From PALSA-894 sp963757565 (GTDB lineage: Bacteria > Pseudomonadota > Alphaproteobacteria > Rhizobiales > Xanthobacteraceae), in the NCBI GenBank assembly GCA_963757565.1, contig CAVWSB010000011.1, positions 1,612,001 through 1,676,000 on the forward strand: DNA of 64,000 bases, in the 5' to 3' direction. The position numbers and the translations under genes were made by a program. The notes under the pieces are model-generated. The model was not told the DNA's origin. It saw only the letters and a program-made list of their open reading frames with translations, and ran no database searches. Positions 7,691 through 18,469 of the stretch are shown piece by piece (position 1 is the first letter of the stretch; each line of letters starts with the position of its first letter).

Positions 7691-9174
7691 TGCGCGGCGA
7701 GATCCGTTTCCTGCGGCATGGCAGGGTTGTGACGCTTACCGGCATGTCGCCGACGCTCACCCTGCTCGACTATCTGCGTCTCACCGAGCGCGCAACCGGC
7801 ACCAAGGAAGGTTGCGCGGAGGGAGACTGCGGGGCGTGCACGGTCGTACTGCGCCGAATGCGCGGCGATCGCGTCACTTACGAACCGGTCAATGCCTGCA
7901 TCCTGTTTGCCGGGCAGGTCGACGGTTGCGAGGTTATCACCGTCGAAGACCTGATGCGCGACAACACGCTGCATCCGGTACAGCAGGCGATGGTCGACCT
8001 GCATGGCTCGCAGTGCGGCTTTTGCACACCCGGTTTCGTGATGGCGTTGTTTGCGCTCTATCATCGTGCCAGCACCGAATTGGTCGATCGGCAGACCGTG
8101 AACGACTGGATCGCAGGCAATCTCTGCCGCTGCACCGGTTACCGGCCGATCGTTGATGCGGCGCTTGCGGCGTGCGCGCAGCCTGTGAACGACTGGTTCT
8201 CGAACCAGGAACGAAACGCGCGCCGCGCGCTCGCCGATCTGAAGGACAGCAACGACATCTTCATCGGGACCCGCGAGCGCTTCTTTGCGGCCCCTGCCAC
8301 CACGACGTCGCTCGCTAAACTCTATTTCTCCAATCCCGATGCGGTTTTGATCGCCGGCTCAACCGATGTCGGACTGTGGGTCACCAAACAACTGCGCGAC
8401 CTTCCCAAGGTCATTTGGCTCGGCCGCGTGAAGGGTCTCGACGAGGTTGAGGACAGGCGCGATGCGGTCGGGCTCGGCGCCATGGTGACACTCGCCGAAG
8501 CGATGCCGTATCTCGGCGCGATCGATCACGACCTCGGCGAGTTGATGCGTCGGTTTGCAGGCAATCAGATTCGCACCGCCGGAACGGTTGGCGGCAATAT
8601 CGCGAACGGTTCGCCCATTGGCGACTTGCCGCCCGCGCTGATCGCGCTCGGCGCGACGCTCGGCCTGCAACGCGGCGAACGCCTGCGTACCCTGCCGCTG
8701 GAGAGCTATTTCCTCGATTACGGGAAGCAGGACCGCCAGCCAGGTGAGTTTGTGCGCATGGTGCGCATTCCAAAATTCAGCGGGGAAGAGCGCTTCCGTT
8801 GCTACAAGATTTCCAAGCGCTTCGACTCCGACATCTCCGCCGTCATGGGAGCCTTCAAATTCCGGCTCGACGGCAAACGGATCGCGGGCGCGCGCATTGC
8901 CTTTGGAGGTATGGCCGCGATCCCAAAGCGAGCCCGGCTCGCAGAAAAAGCCTTGGTCGAGACGTATCTCGACAAGCCGGAAACGCTTGAGCGGGCCATC
9001 GAGATTCTCGCCGAGGATTTCGCCCCGATCGACGACATGCGGGCCAGCGCGCAATACCGCCTCGACGTCGCTCAGGCGCTTTTGCGCAAGGCGCTGACCG
9101 AGATCAGCGGCACGCCGACGCGTGAAACGCGCGTGGTCGGCCTCCGGGAGACGGCTCATGTCTCTGCCGTTTGA
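7690..9174 (+). CDS. xdhA: xanthine dehydrogenase small subunit (FeS/FAD)
   Basis: XdhA carries the electrons from the molybdenum subunit to NAD+. Its 494 residues show the plant-type [2Fe-2S] site (C42, C47, C50, C70), the second [2Fe-2S] site (C109, C112, C146, C148), then an FAD domain with LIAGSTDVGLWV and RTAGTVGGNIANGSPIGD, and a C-terminal CO dehydrogenase flavoprotein domain. Length and order match bacterial XdhA proteins. The gene starts in the uraH stop and overlaps xdhB by 17 bases. Confidence 0.95.
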   Translation: MRGEIRFLRHGRVVTLTGMSPTLTLLDYLRLTERATGTKEGCAEGDCGACTVVLRRMRGDRVTYEPVNACILFAGQVDGCEVITVEDLMRDNTLHPVQQAMVDLHGSQCGFCTPGFVMALFALYHRASTELVDRQTVNDWIAGNLCRCTGYRPIVDAALAACAQPVNDWFSNQERNARRALADLKDSNDIFIGTRERFFAAPATTTSLAKLYFSNPDAVLIAGSTDVGLWVTKQLRDLPKVIWLGRVKGLDEVEDRRDAVGLGAMVTLAEAMPYLGAIDHDLGELMRRFAGNQIRTAGTVGGNIANGSPIGDLPPALIALGATLGLQRGERLRTLPLESYFLDYGKQDRQPGEFVRMVRIPKFSGEERFRCYKISKRFDSDISAVMGAFKFRLDGKRIAGARIAFGGMAAIPKRARLAEKALVETYLDKPETLERAIEILAEDFAPIDDMRASAQYRLDVAQALLRKALTEISGTPTRETRVVGLRETAHVSAV

Positions 9175-11473
9175 CCGCCGCCTCGAAGACCTGCGCCTCT
9201 CTGTCGTGCGGCGGCCGCTGCGGCACGACTCTGCGCCGAAGCATGTTGCCGGCAGCGCGGCGTTCGTAGACGACATTCGTGAGCCGGAGGGCTTGCTGCA
9301 CATCGCGGTCGGCGGCGCGCCAGCCGCGGCCGGGCAATTAATTGGTGTCGACCTCGACGCGGTACGCACCGCGCCGGGCGTCATCGCGGTGCTGACTGCG
9401 AAGGATGTCCCAGGCAAGAACGATGTCGGCCCGGTCATACACGACGATCCTATATTCATAGACAGCCATATCCAGTTTCATGGACAGGTCGTGTTTGCAG
9501 TGGTCGCGCGCACGCGCGACGAGGCAAGGCGCGCCGCCAGGATGGCCAAGCTCGCGGCGGCGACCGGCACGTATTGCGTCTCGGTCGACGACGCGCTTGC
9601 AACCGGCACGCCCGTCCTGCCTGACTACACGTTTCGCAAGGATGACAGCGCCTCCGCACTTGCCACGAGCCCGCATCGCCTGGCAGGGCGCCTGCGCATC
9701 GGTGGGCAGGAGCACTTCTACCTCGAGGGCCAGGTGTCGCTCGCTGTTCCGGGCGAAGACGGCGAAATGTTGATTTACACTTCGACGCAGCATCCAAGCG
9801 AGATGCAGCATCTGATCGCGCATGCGCTGAACATCCCGGTCGGTGCCGTCACTGTCGAGGTGCGGCGCATGGGTGGCGCGTTCGGCGGCAAGGAAACGCA
9901 GGCAGCGCAGTGGGCCGCGATCGCAGCGATCGGCGCACGCGTCACCGGCAAGCCATGCAAAATTCGGCTCGATCGCGACGACGACATGTGCCTGACCGGG
10001 AAACGGCACGATTTTCTCTCGGACTACGATGTCGGCTTCGATTCCGAAGGGCACATTCAAGCCTTCGAAACGGTCATGGCGTCCCGCTGCGGCTATTCGG
10101 CGGATGTGTCCGGTGCGATCAACGACCGCGCCATGTTCCATGCTGATAATGCATATTACTACCCGGCCGCGACCATTACGACGCGTCGGATGAAGACCAA
10201 TACCGTCTCGAACACGGCGTTTCGCGGTTTCGGCGGGCCGCAGGGCATGATGGTCGCCGAACGCGTGATCGACGAGATCGCCTGGAAGCTCAAGATTGAT
10301 CCACTCGACGTGCGTAAGCGCAATTTTTACCGCGATGGCGGCGACACGACGCCGTACGGAATGTTCGTCGAGGACAACATCCTCGCTCCGTTGATCGATC
10401 ACTGCGAAGGCATGGGCGAATATCGAACGCGTCGCCGTCAGATCGCGGCCTTCAATGCGCAGAGCAAGACGATCAAGCGCGGCCTCGCGCTGACGCCGGT
10501 CAAGTTCGGCATCTCATTCACCACCACCCATCTGAACCAAGCCGGCGCACTGGTGCACGTTTATCAGGACGGCTCGATCCATCTGAATCACGGCGGCACC
10601 GAGATGGGGCAGGGGCTTTACATCAAGGTCGCGCAGGTCGTCGCCGAGGAGTTTGGCGTCGATGCCGGTCATGTGCGGGTGACCGCGACCACGACCGCCA
10701 AGGTGCCAAACACGTCAGCGACGGCAGCGTCGTCCGGCTCCGACATTAACGGCTGGGCAGCAAAGAATGCGGCTGGCGCGATCAAGGAGAGGCTCGTCGC
10801 GTTCGCCGCCGAGGCGTACAAGGTGACGGCCGCGCAGGTCGAATTTCGCGACAACCGCGTCTTCGTGGGAAATCGATCGGTGACGTTTCCGGAACTGATC
10901 CGGCAAGCCTACATGGCGCGCGTGTCGCTCTCCTCGACGGGCTTCTACCGTACGCCCAAGATCAACTGGGATGCGGCGAAGGGAAAAGGGCGCCCGTTTT
11001 TCTATTTCTCTTACGGGGCCGCGTGTTCGGAGGTGTACGTCGATATCACGACAGGCGAGATGAGAGTCGCACGGGTCGATATCGTTCACGATGTCGGGCG
11101 GTCGCTCAATCCGGCGGTCGACCGCGGACAAATCGAAGGCGGCTTTGTGCAGGGCATGGGCTGGCTCACCACGGAGGAGTTGGTGTTCCATAAGGACGGG
11201 CGGCTGCTTACCCACGCGCCGTCGACGTACAAGATTCCGTGCTCGTCGGATGTCCCCGAACATTTCAAGATCGCTCTCTGGGACGGTGCCAACCGGGAAG
11301 ATACGATTTACCGCTCGAAAGCCGTGGGCGAACCGCCGCTGATGCTGGCGATCTCGGTTTTTGCCGCGATTGCCGACGCAATCCACAGCCTCAACAAGGA
11401 TGTGCCGGTTCCGCTCGACGCACCGGCCACCCCGGAAGCTATTCTACGCGCAGTGCAAGCCGTGACCCAGTAA
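9158..11473 (+). CDS. xdhB: xanthine dehydrogenase molybdopterin-binding subunit
   Basis: XdhB oxidises hypoxanthine and xanthine to urate at a molybdenum cofactor. The 771-residue protein has the expected sequence blocks: MGGAFGGKETQAAQWAAIAA, NTAFRGFGGPQGMMVAERVI, GTEMGQGLYIKVAQVVAEEF and, near residue 725, KAVGEPPLM with the catalytic glutamate. I chose the ATG at 9158, inside the end of xdhA, because upstream codons lack similarity to the family. Its stop TAA shares a base with the xdhC start (TAATG). Confidence 0.95.
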   Translation: MSLPFDRRLEDLRLSVVRRPLRHDSAPKHVAGSAAFVDDIREPEGLLHIAVGGAPAAAGQLIGVDLDAVRTAPGVIAVLTAKDVPGKNDVGPVIHDDPIFIDSHIQFHGQVVFAVVARTRDEARRAARMAKLAAATGTYCVSVDDALATGTPVLPDYTFRKDDSASALATSPHRLAGRLRIGGQEHFYLEGQVSLAVPGEDGEMLIYTSTQHPSEMQHLIAHALNIPVGAVTVEVRRMGGAFGGKETQAAQWAAIAAIGARVTGKPCKIRLDRDDDMCLTGKRHDFLSDYDVGFDSEGHIQAFETVMASRCGYSADVSGAINDRAMFHADNAYYYPAATITTRRMKTNTVSNTAFRGFGGPQGMMVAERVIDEIAWKLKIDPLDVRKRNFYRDGGDTTPYGMFVEDNILAPLIDHCEGMGEYRTRRRQIAAFNAQSKTIKRGLALTPVKFGISFTTTHLNQAGALVHVYQDGSIHLNHGGTEMGQGLYIKVAQVVAEEFGVDAGHVRVTATTTAKVPNTSATAASSGSDINGWAAKNAAGAIKERLVAFAAEAYKVTAAQVEFRDNRVFVGNRSVTFPELIRQAYMARVSLSSTGFYRTPKINWDAAKGKGRPFFYFSYGAACSEVYVDITTGEMRVARVDIVHDVGRSLNPAVDRGQIEGGFVQGMGWLTTEELVFHKDGRLLTHAPSTYKIPCSSDVPEHFKIALWDGANREDTIYRSKAVGEPPLMLAISVFAAIADAIHSLNKDVPVPLDAPATPEAILRAVQAVTQ

Positions 11474-12452
11474 TGCCGATCTGGCCGACCATCGAGCGCT
11501 TCATCGCCGCACACGGCGCGGCGGCGCTCGTGACATTGGCGAAGGCTGAAGGGTCGAGCCCGCGCGAGGCGGGCGCCCGCATGGTGGTCGCACCGGACGG
11601 CGCGTTTACTGGCACGATTGGAGGCGGAGCGCTGGAGTGGGCCGCGCTCGCCGAGGCGCAGGCGCTACTCGCGCGACGCGACGGTCCCGCCGTGTCGCGG
11701 ATGGACCGCGCGCTCGGACCGGACCTTGGACAATGCTGCGGCGGACGCGTCCGGTTGACATTCGAGCGCTTCGGCGCGGGCGACCGTGAGGCCGTCGCGC
11801 GGCTGGCGCAGACCGAGCGCGTGGGCGCTCTCACGACGACGGGCACGATCGGCAAGGATGGGCGGCTCGCGCGCCAGATCGCGAACGATGCGCACACGGG
11901 GCCGGCGTACGAGGTTCAACCGGATGGGCGCGTGATCGAACGGTTCGGCGAGGAACCGACTGCGTTCTATCTGTTCGGCGCGGGCCATGTCGGACGCGCG
12001 CTCGCGGTGGCGCTCGCGCCGCTTCCGTTCGCCGTCACCTGGATCGACACGCGGCCGGGCGCGATCCCCGAAGTATTTCCGCCGAATGTCACGGCAATCA
12101 CACAAGGCGACGCGGTCGAATTGCTATCGCGCGCACCGGACGGCGCGTTTATCGCCGTCATGACGCACAGCCATGCGCTCGACCTCGATCTGGTGATTGC
12201 GGCTTTGCAGGCGAAGCGCTTCGCCTATCTGGGCCTGATCGGCAGCGCGACCAAACGCGCGCGCTTCATCTCCGCAATGCTCAAGATGGGCATGGCGGCC
12301 GAAATGGTGAGCAAGCTCGATCTGCCCGATCGGGCTCACCGCGATCAAGGACAAGGCGCCGGCGGCGATCGCCGCGTCGGTCGTCGCACAGGTGCTGATG
12401 GCGCGCGAGGCGGCGCAGGCCGGTGCCGAGACCGCCGAACCGGGCAGGGCGC

Positions 12453-12460
<8 letters not shown>
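11473..12460 (+). CDS. xdhC: xanthine dehydrogenase accessory protein XdhC, frameshifted
   Basis: XdhC binds and sulfurates the molybdenum cofactor before insertion into XdhB. The first frame runs from ATG 11473 through the expected GGGALEW, GPDLGQCCGGRVRL and FGAGHVGRALA (NAD-like fold) to about 12318. The normal C-terminus (CPIGLTAIKDKAPAAIAASV and onward to RAHG-stop at 12458-12460) continues in the next frame, starting at TGC 12323. One extra base lies in 12319-12322. Read without correction the frame runs into nonsense until 12648. The corrected end overlaps the ABC ATPase start by eight bases, exactly as in a normal operon, which argues that the gene is intact in nature. Confidence 0.85.
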
Positions 12461-14016
<1,556 letters not shown>

Positions 14017-14033
<17 letters not shown>

Positions 14034-15105
14034 GCGCAGGGCGGAACGCTCGGCCGTCATGGCGATCGCCTCGCCGCTGATCGCTGTCGCGCTGACGCTC
14101 GCGACCGGCGCCGCGCTGTTCTGGCTGCTCGGCAAGCCGCCGGTCGAAGGGCTCAAAATCTATTTCCTCGATCCGCTGCTCGATCCGTGGTCGTTGCAGG
14201 AAATTGCCGTCAAAGCGACGCCGCTGGTACTGATCGGCGTCGGTCTCTCGCTTTGCTACCTGGCGAATGCCTGGAACATCGGTGCGGAAGGCCAGTTTCT
14301 GGTCGGCGCGATCTGTGGCGGCTGGGTTGCGGTCAAGACGCACGGCACCGACGCAGGCTACTGGGTGCTTCCTGCGATGCTCATTCTCGGCGCCATCGGC
14401 GGCGCGCTCTATGCGCTGATCCCCGCGCTGTTCAAGGTGCGCTTCGGCGCGAGCGAGATCCTCACCTCGCTGATGCTGGTCTATGTCGCCGAACTGCTGC
14501 TTGACTATCTGGCGCGCGGGCCGTGGCGCGACCCGAAAGGCTTCAACTTCCCGACCACCGCCGAATTCGACCCGGTCGCCACGATGCCGACACTCATCGA
14601 GGGGAGCAGGCTGCATTTCGGCGCGATCATTGCGCTCCTTGTCGTGGCCGGCGCAACGATCGTTCTCGGCCGCACACTGAAAGGTTTCGAGATCAAGCTG
14701 GTCGGCGCTGCGCCGCGCGCCGCGCGTTTCGCGGGCTTCAGCGACAAGACACTCACCGTCGTGACGTTCCTGATTTCCGGCGCACTCGCGGGGCTCGCCG
14801 GCATCATCGAGGTGTCGGCGACCGTGAACCACCTCCAGCCCAACATCTCACCGGGTTACGGCTTCACCGCCATCATCGTGGCGTTCCTCGGACGGTTGAA
14901 TCCGATCGGCATCCTGATCGCGGCGCTGTTTCTTGCCTTGACCTTCATCGGCGGCGAGAGCGCGCAGATCGCGCTGAAGGTGCCGCTCGATCTCACCAAG
15001 GTGTTTCAGGGCATCCTGCTGTTCTTTGTGCTCGCCTGCGACACGCTCATCCTCTACCGCTTCCGCATCTTCTTTGCGCCGAAGGTCGTCCATGGAATTC
15101 ATTGA
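14017..15105 (+). CDS. ABC transporter permease (BMP/nucleoside type), subunit 1
   Basis: A 362-residue permease of the branched-chain/sugar/nucleoside (BPD_transp_2) superfamily. It has about nine to ten hydrophobic helices and the family blocks NAWNIGAEGQFLVGA and FGASEILTSLMLVY; the C-terminal half contains FSDKTLTVVTFLISGALAGL. It begins in the end of the ATPase gene and its end overlaps the second permease by 14 bases. With the neighbouring genes it makes a complete importer, likely for purine nucleosides or bases (inference from xdh context). Confidence 0.9.
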
Positions 15106-16012
15106 GGCCGTCCTGCTCACCGTTATCACCGCCTCGACGCCGTTGCTGCTCGCGGCCTCGGGCGAGTTGGTGGTCGAGCGCTCCGGCGTTTTGAATCTCG
15201 GCGTCGAGGGCATGATGGTCGTCGGCGCGGCCTGCGGCTTTGCCGGCGCCTATGTCACGGGCTCAATCGCCTTCGGCGCGCTGTGCGGCATTCTCGCGGG
15301 TGCCGCGCTCTCGGCGGTGTTCGCGTTCGTGACGCTCGGGCTTGCCACCAATCAGGTCGCCTCCGGTCTCGCACTCACTATTCTCGGTGTCGGCGTATCG
15401 GGGTTGATCGGCGCGAACTATGTCGGCCAGAAAATCGAAGGCGCCGGGCACCTCTACATTCCATTCATCAGCGACATCCCGCTGTTCGGCAAGCTCGTGT
15501 TTGGCGAGGATGCGTTCGTTTACTTCTCGGTCGCGCTCATTGTCGGCATCTGGCACTTCCTTTACCGCACCCGCGCAGGCCTGATCCTGCGCGCGGTCGG
15601 CGACAATCACGCCTCGGCGCACGCGCTCGGCTACCCGGTGTTGCGCATCCGTACGCTGGCGGTGCTGTTCGGCGGCGCGTGCGCCGGTCTCGGCGGGGCC
15701 TATCTGCCTCTCGCCTACACGCCGTTCTGGGTATCGGGGATGACCGCGGGACGCGGCTGGATCGCGCTTGCGTTGGTGGTGTTCGCGTCGTGGCTGCCGT
15801 TCCGGCTGATGATCGGCGCATATCTGTTCGGCGGCATCACGATCCTGCAACTTCACGCCCAGGCGATGGGGCTTGGCATTCCGTCGCAGCTGATGTCGTC
15901 GCTGCCGTATCTCGCGACCGTCGTGGTTCTGGTCGCGATCTCATGGATGCGCGGCCGGGCCGGAAGTCCGGCACCGGCCTCGCTTGGGCTTGCTTTCGTA
16001 CCCGACCGTTGA
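15092..16012 (+). CDS. ABC transporter permease (BMP/nucleoside type), subunit 2
   Basis: A 306-residue permease paralogous to the preceding one. The N-terminus reads TPLLLAASGELVVERSGVLN and LGVEGMMVVGA, the standard start of the second permease in BMP-type importers; GDNHASAHALGYPV and GGAYLPLAYTPFWVSGMTAG follow. Eight or more membrane helices are predicted. The ATG at 15092 lies within the first permease gene. A 73-base gap separates it from the binding-protein gene. Confidence 0.9.
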   Translation: MEFIEAVLLTVITASTPLLLAASGELVVERSGVLNLGVEGMMVVGAACGFAGAYVTGSIAFGALCGILAGAALSAVFAFVTLGLATNQVASGLALTILGVGVSGLIGANYVGQKIEGAGHLYIPFISDIPLFGKLVFGEDAFVYFSVALIVGIWHFLYRTRAGLILRAVGDNHASAHALGYPVLRIRTLAVLFGGACAGLGGAYLPLAYTPFWVSGMTAGRGWIALALVVFASWLPFRLMIGAYLFGGITILQLHAQAMGLGIPSQLMSSLPYLATVVVLVAISWMRGRAGSPAPASLGLAFVPDR

Positions 16013-16085
16013 GCATTCTAATGGCAGGCGGGGCAGGCGGGCGCCGCGGCTGGAACAAGCTTCCCGCAGCAATTCGGAGAGGTCC

Positions 16086-17165
16086 ATGAACAGGTTCATG
16101 ATTGCCGCCGCGACCGCCGGCTTGGCGGTAGCGGCTGCCCTGGGCGGCGCATCAGCGCAGGAGAAACTCAAGATCGGCTTCATCTATGTCGGCCCGGTCG
16201 GCGACATGGGCTATTCGTATCAGCACGATGTCGGGCGCAAGGCGATCGACGAAAAATTCAAGGACAAGGTCGACACGACCTTCCTGGAAAACGTCAACGA
16301 GGGGCCGGACGCGGAGCGTTCGATCGAACAGCTCGTGCGCGCCGGAAACAAGCTCATCTTCACGACCTCGTTCGGCTTCATGGACGCGACCGCCAAGGTC
16401 GCGAAGAAATACCCGAACGTGATGTTCGAGCACGCGACCGGCTACAAGCGCGACAAAAACCTCGCGACCTACTCGGGCCGCTTCTATGAAGGCCGCTACA
16501 TTCAGGGCGTGATCGCCGCCAAGATGTCGAAGACCGGCACGCTCGGCTACATCGGCTCGTTCCCGATCCCCGAAGTCGTCTCGGGGATCAACGCCATGAT
16601 GCTCGGCGCGCAGTCCGTGCGCCCGGACATGAAGGTAAAAATCATCTGGGTGAACTCCTGGTACGACCCCGGCAAGGAAGCGGCAGCCGCACGCGCACTC
16701 GCGGATCAGGGCGCCGATGTGCTGACGCAGCACACGGACTCCGCAGCCGCCATGCAGCTTGCCAACGAACGCGGCATCTACGCGTTCGGCCAGGACTCCG
16801 ACATGATCAAGTTCGGGCCGAAGTCACAGCTGACCGCGATCGTCGAGAACTGGGGCCCGTATTACGTCGACCGCGTCCAACTCGCGCTCGACAAGAAATG
16901 GACCTCGGGCGACTTCTGGGGCGGGCTTTCGACCAAGATCGTATCCATGGCGCCGTTCACCAACATGCCGGAGGACGTGAAGAAGCTCGCGACCGACACC
17001 GAAGCCGCGATCTCGTCAGGCAAGCTGCATCCCTTCAAGTGCCCGGTGCTGGCGCAGGACGGCAAGGCGGTCGAGTGCAAGGGCGGCGACCATCTCGACG
17101 ACGGCCAGATCCTGGGCATGAACTTCTACATCAAGGGCATCGACGACAAGCTGCCGGGGATGTGA
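16086..17165 (+). CDS. BMP family ABC transporter substrate-binding protein
   Basis: A 359-residue periplasmic binding protein of the BMP (basic membrane protein, PnrA-like) family, members of which bind purine nucleosides. The first 24 residues form a signal peptide ending ASAQ. Family blocks include KIGFIYVGPVGDMGYSYQHD, FTTSFGFMDATAKVAKKYPN and TGTLGYIGSFPIPEVVSGIN. GGAGAGG precedes the ATG. It completes the importer encoded upstream. In the purine region, adenine/xanthine-type bases or nucleosides are the probable ligand, but the exact substrate cannot be read from sequence. Confidence 0.92.
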   Translation: MNRFMIAAATAGLAVAAALGGASAQEKLKIGFIYVGPVGDMGYSYQHDVGRKAIDEKFKDKVDTTFLENVNEGPDAERSIEQLVRAGNKLIFTTSFGFMDATAKVAKKYPNVMFEHATGYKRDKNLATYSGRFYEGRYIQGVIAAKMSKTGTLGYIGSFPIPEVVSGINAMMLGAQSVRPDMKVKIIWVNSWYDPGKEAAAARALADQGADVLTQHTDSAAAMQLANERGIYAFGQDSDMIKFGPKSQLTAIVENWGPYYVDRVQLALDKKWTSGDFWGGLSTKIVSMAPFTNMPEDVKKLATDTEAAISSGKLHPFKCPVLAQDGKAVECKGGDHLDDGQILGMNFYIKGIDDKLPGM

Positions 17166-17170
17166 GGGTT

Positions 17171-17197
17171 ATCCCTCCCCGCCGAGCGGGGAGGGAT
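17171..17197 (+). terminator. GC-rich inverted repeat between BMP gene and puuD
   Basis: ATCCCTCCCC and GGGGAGGGAT form a perfect 10-base-pair stem with a 7-base loop, 6 bases after the binding-protein stop and just upstream of puuD. There is no T-run. It may attenuate transcription or protect the 3' end of the importer mRNA, or be a dispersed repeat of the REP type. Confidence 0.5.
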
Positions 17198-17205
17198 CAA
17201 GCGCG

Positions 17206-18387
17206 ATGGACGTATTCCTCGGCGAATGGGTGAACTTGCTGCTGCGCTGGTTCCACATGATCGTGGGAATCGGCTGGATCGGCACGTCGTTTTACTTCAT
17301 GGCGCTCGACTATTCGCTCGACACCAGGGAGCGAAAGAGCAAGGGCGTGTACGGCACCGCCTGGGAAGTGCACGGCGGCGGCTTCTATCACGTCGAAAAG
17401 TTCACCGTCGCGCCGCCGCAGATGCCGGCGCACCTGCAATGGTTTCAGTGGGACGCCAATCTCACCTTCATGAGCGGCTTCGGCTTGCTCATCGTGCAGT
17501 ATTACCTGCACGCCAAATCCTACCTGATCGATCCCGCCGTGATGCCGCTCGATCCGTGGCAGGCGGTCGCGATCTCGATCGCGTCGCTGCTGGCGGGCTG
17601 GGCGATCTATGACGGACTTTGCCGCTCGCCGGTCGGCAAGCGCACCGTTCTGCTCGCCGCGAGTGTGTTTGCGCTGATCCTGATTGCGTCAGTCCTGTAC
17701 ACCAAGGTGTTTTCGGCGCGTGGCGCGTTCCTGCATGTCGGCGCGTTTGTCGGCACGATCATGGCGTTCAACGTGTTCATGATCATCATCCCAAACCAGC
17801 GCAAGGTGGTGGCGCAACTGATTGCCGGCGAGGTGCCCGACGCGCGCTATGGGCAGATCGGCAAGCAGCGCTCAACCCACAACAATTACCTGACGCTGCC
17901 CGTTCTGTTGATGATGGTGTCGCCACACTATCCGTTTCTCTCGGCACATCCGCAGTCCTGGCTCGTGGTCGCACTGATCATCGTGGCGGGCGCGCTGATC
18001 CGCCATTTCATCAATCGTGTCGATGCCGGCGCCAAGATCGGGACGTTCGACTGGACACTGCCGGTCGCGGCCTTTGCGCTCATCTGCGCGATCTGGGTGA
18101 CGGCCCCGCGCGCGCCCGGCACCACCGCGGGGGTGGTGTCCGATGCCGATGTGCTGGCGCTTACCAAGAAGCATTGCACCATATGCCATGCGGCCAAGCC
18201 GACTCACGAGAGCTTCTCCGAGCCGCCGAAGGGCGTCACGCTGGAGTCCATCGACAACATCAAGAAATACGCGCCGCTCATCCTGACTCAGACGGTGCAG
18301 AACAAGGCGATGCCGCTAGGCAACCAGACCGGCATGACCGAAGACGAGCGCGGCAAGATCGGCGCCTGGATCGCGGCGCTGCACTAG
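17206..18387 (+). CDS. puuD: urate hydroxylase PuuD, membrane urate oxidase with cytochrome c domain
   Basis: PuuD oxidises urate to 5-hydroxyisourate in the membrane and passes electrons to an attached cytochrome c rather than making peroxide. The 393-residue protein has about eight membrane helices beginning EWVNLLLRWFHMIVGIGWIG and containing AWEVHGGGFYHVEKFTVAP, then a C-terminal c-type heme domain with CTICH at C324/C327/H328 and a likely axial Met at M369 (KAMPLGN). This arrangement is the published hallmark of PuuD. It supplies the substrate for UraH encoded 9.5 kb upstream. Start ATG 17206 follows GGGAGGGAT at the edge of the inverted repeat. Confidence 0.93.
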   Translation: MDVFLGEWVNLLLRWFHMIVGIGWIGTSFYFMALDYSLDTRERKSKGVYGTAWEVHGGGFYHVEKFTVAPPQMPAHLQWFQWDANLTFMSGFGLLIVQYYLHAKSYLIDPAVMPLDPWQAVAISIASLLAGWAIYDGLCRSPVGKRTVLLAASVFALILIASVLYTKVFSARGAFLHVGAFVGTIMAFNVFMIIIPNQRKVVAQLIAGEVPDARYGQIGKQRSTHNNYLTLPVLLMMVSPHYPFLSAHPQSWLVVALIIVAGALIRHFINRVDAGAKIGTFDWTLPVAAFALICAIWVTAPRAPGTTAGVVSDADVLALTKKHCTICHAAKPTHESFSEPPKGVTLESIDNIKKYAPLILTQTVQNKAMPLGNQTGMTEDERGKIGAWIAALH

Positions 18388-18469
18388 GGCGCGGATCGCC
18401 CGGCTGGCGGAGCCGCCGGAATGGTGCGAACATTGCCACGTTCCGTTGCTTGAAAAGAAACCCGCGCCC

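Noticed and set aside
9338..10402. A 354-codon open frame on the minus strand opposite xdhB
   Set aside because: Arg/His-rich translation without motifs; xdhB covers the same bases with full catalytic motifs.
18433..18450. A sigma-54-like sequence, TTGCCACG followed by TTGCT, before the NMT1 binding-protein gene
   Set aside because: The second G of the -24 element is C and the spacing to TTGCT is one base too long for a -24/-12 promoter.
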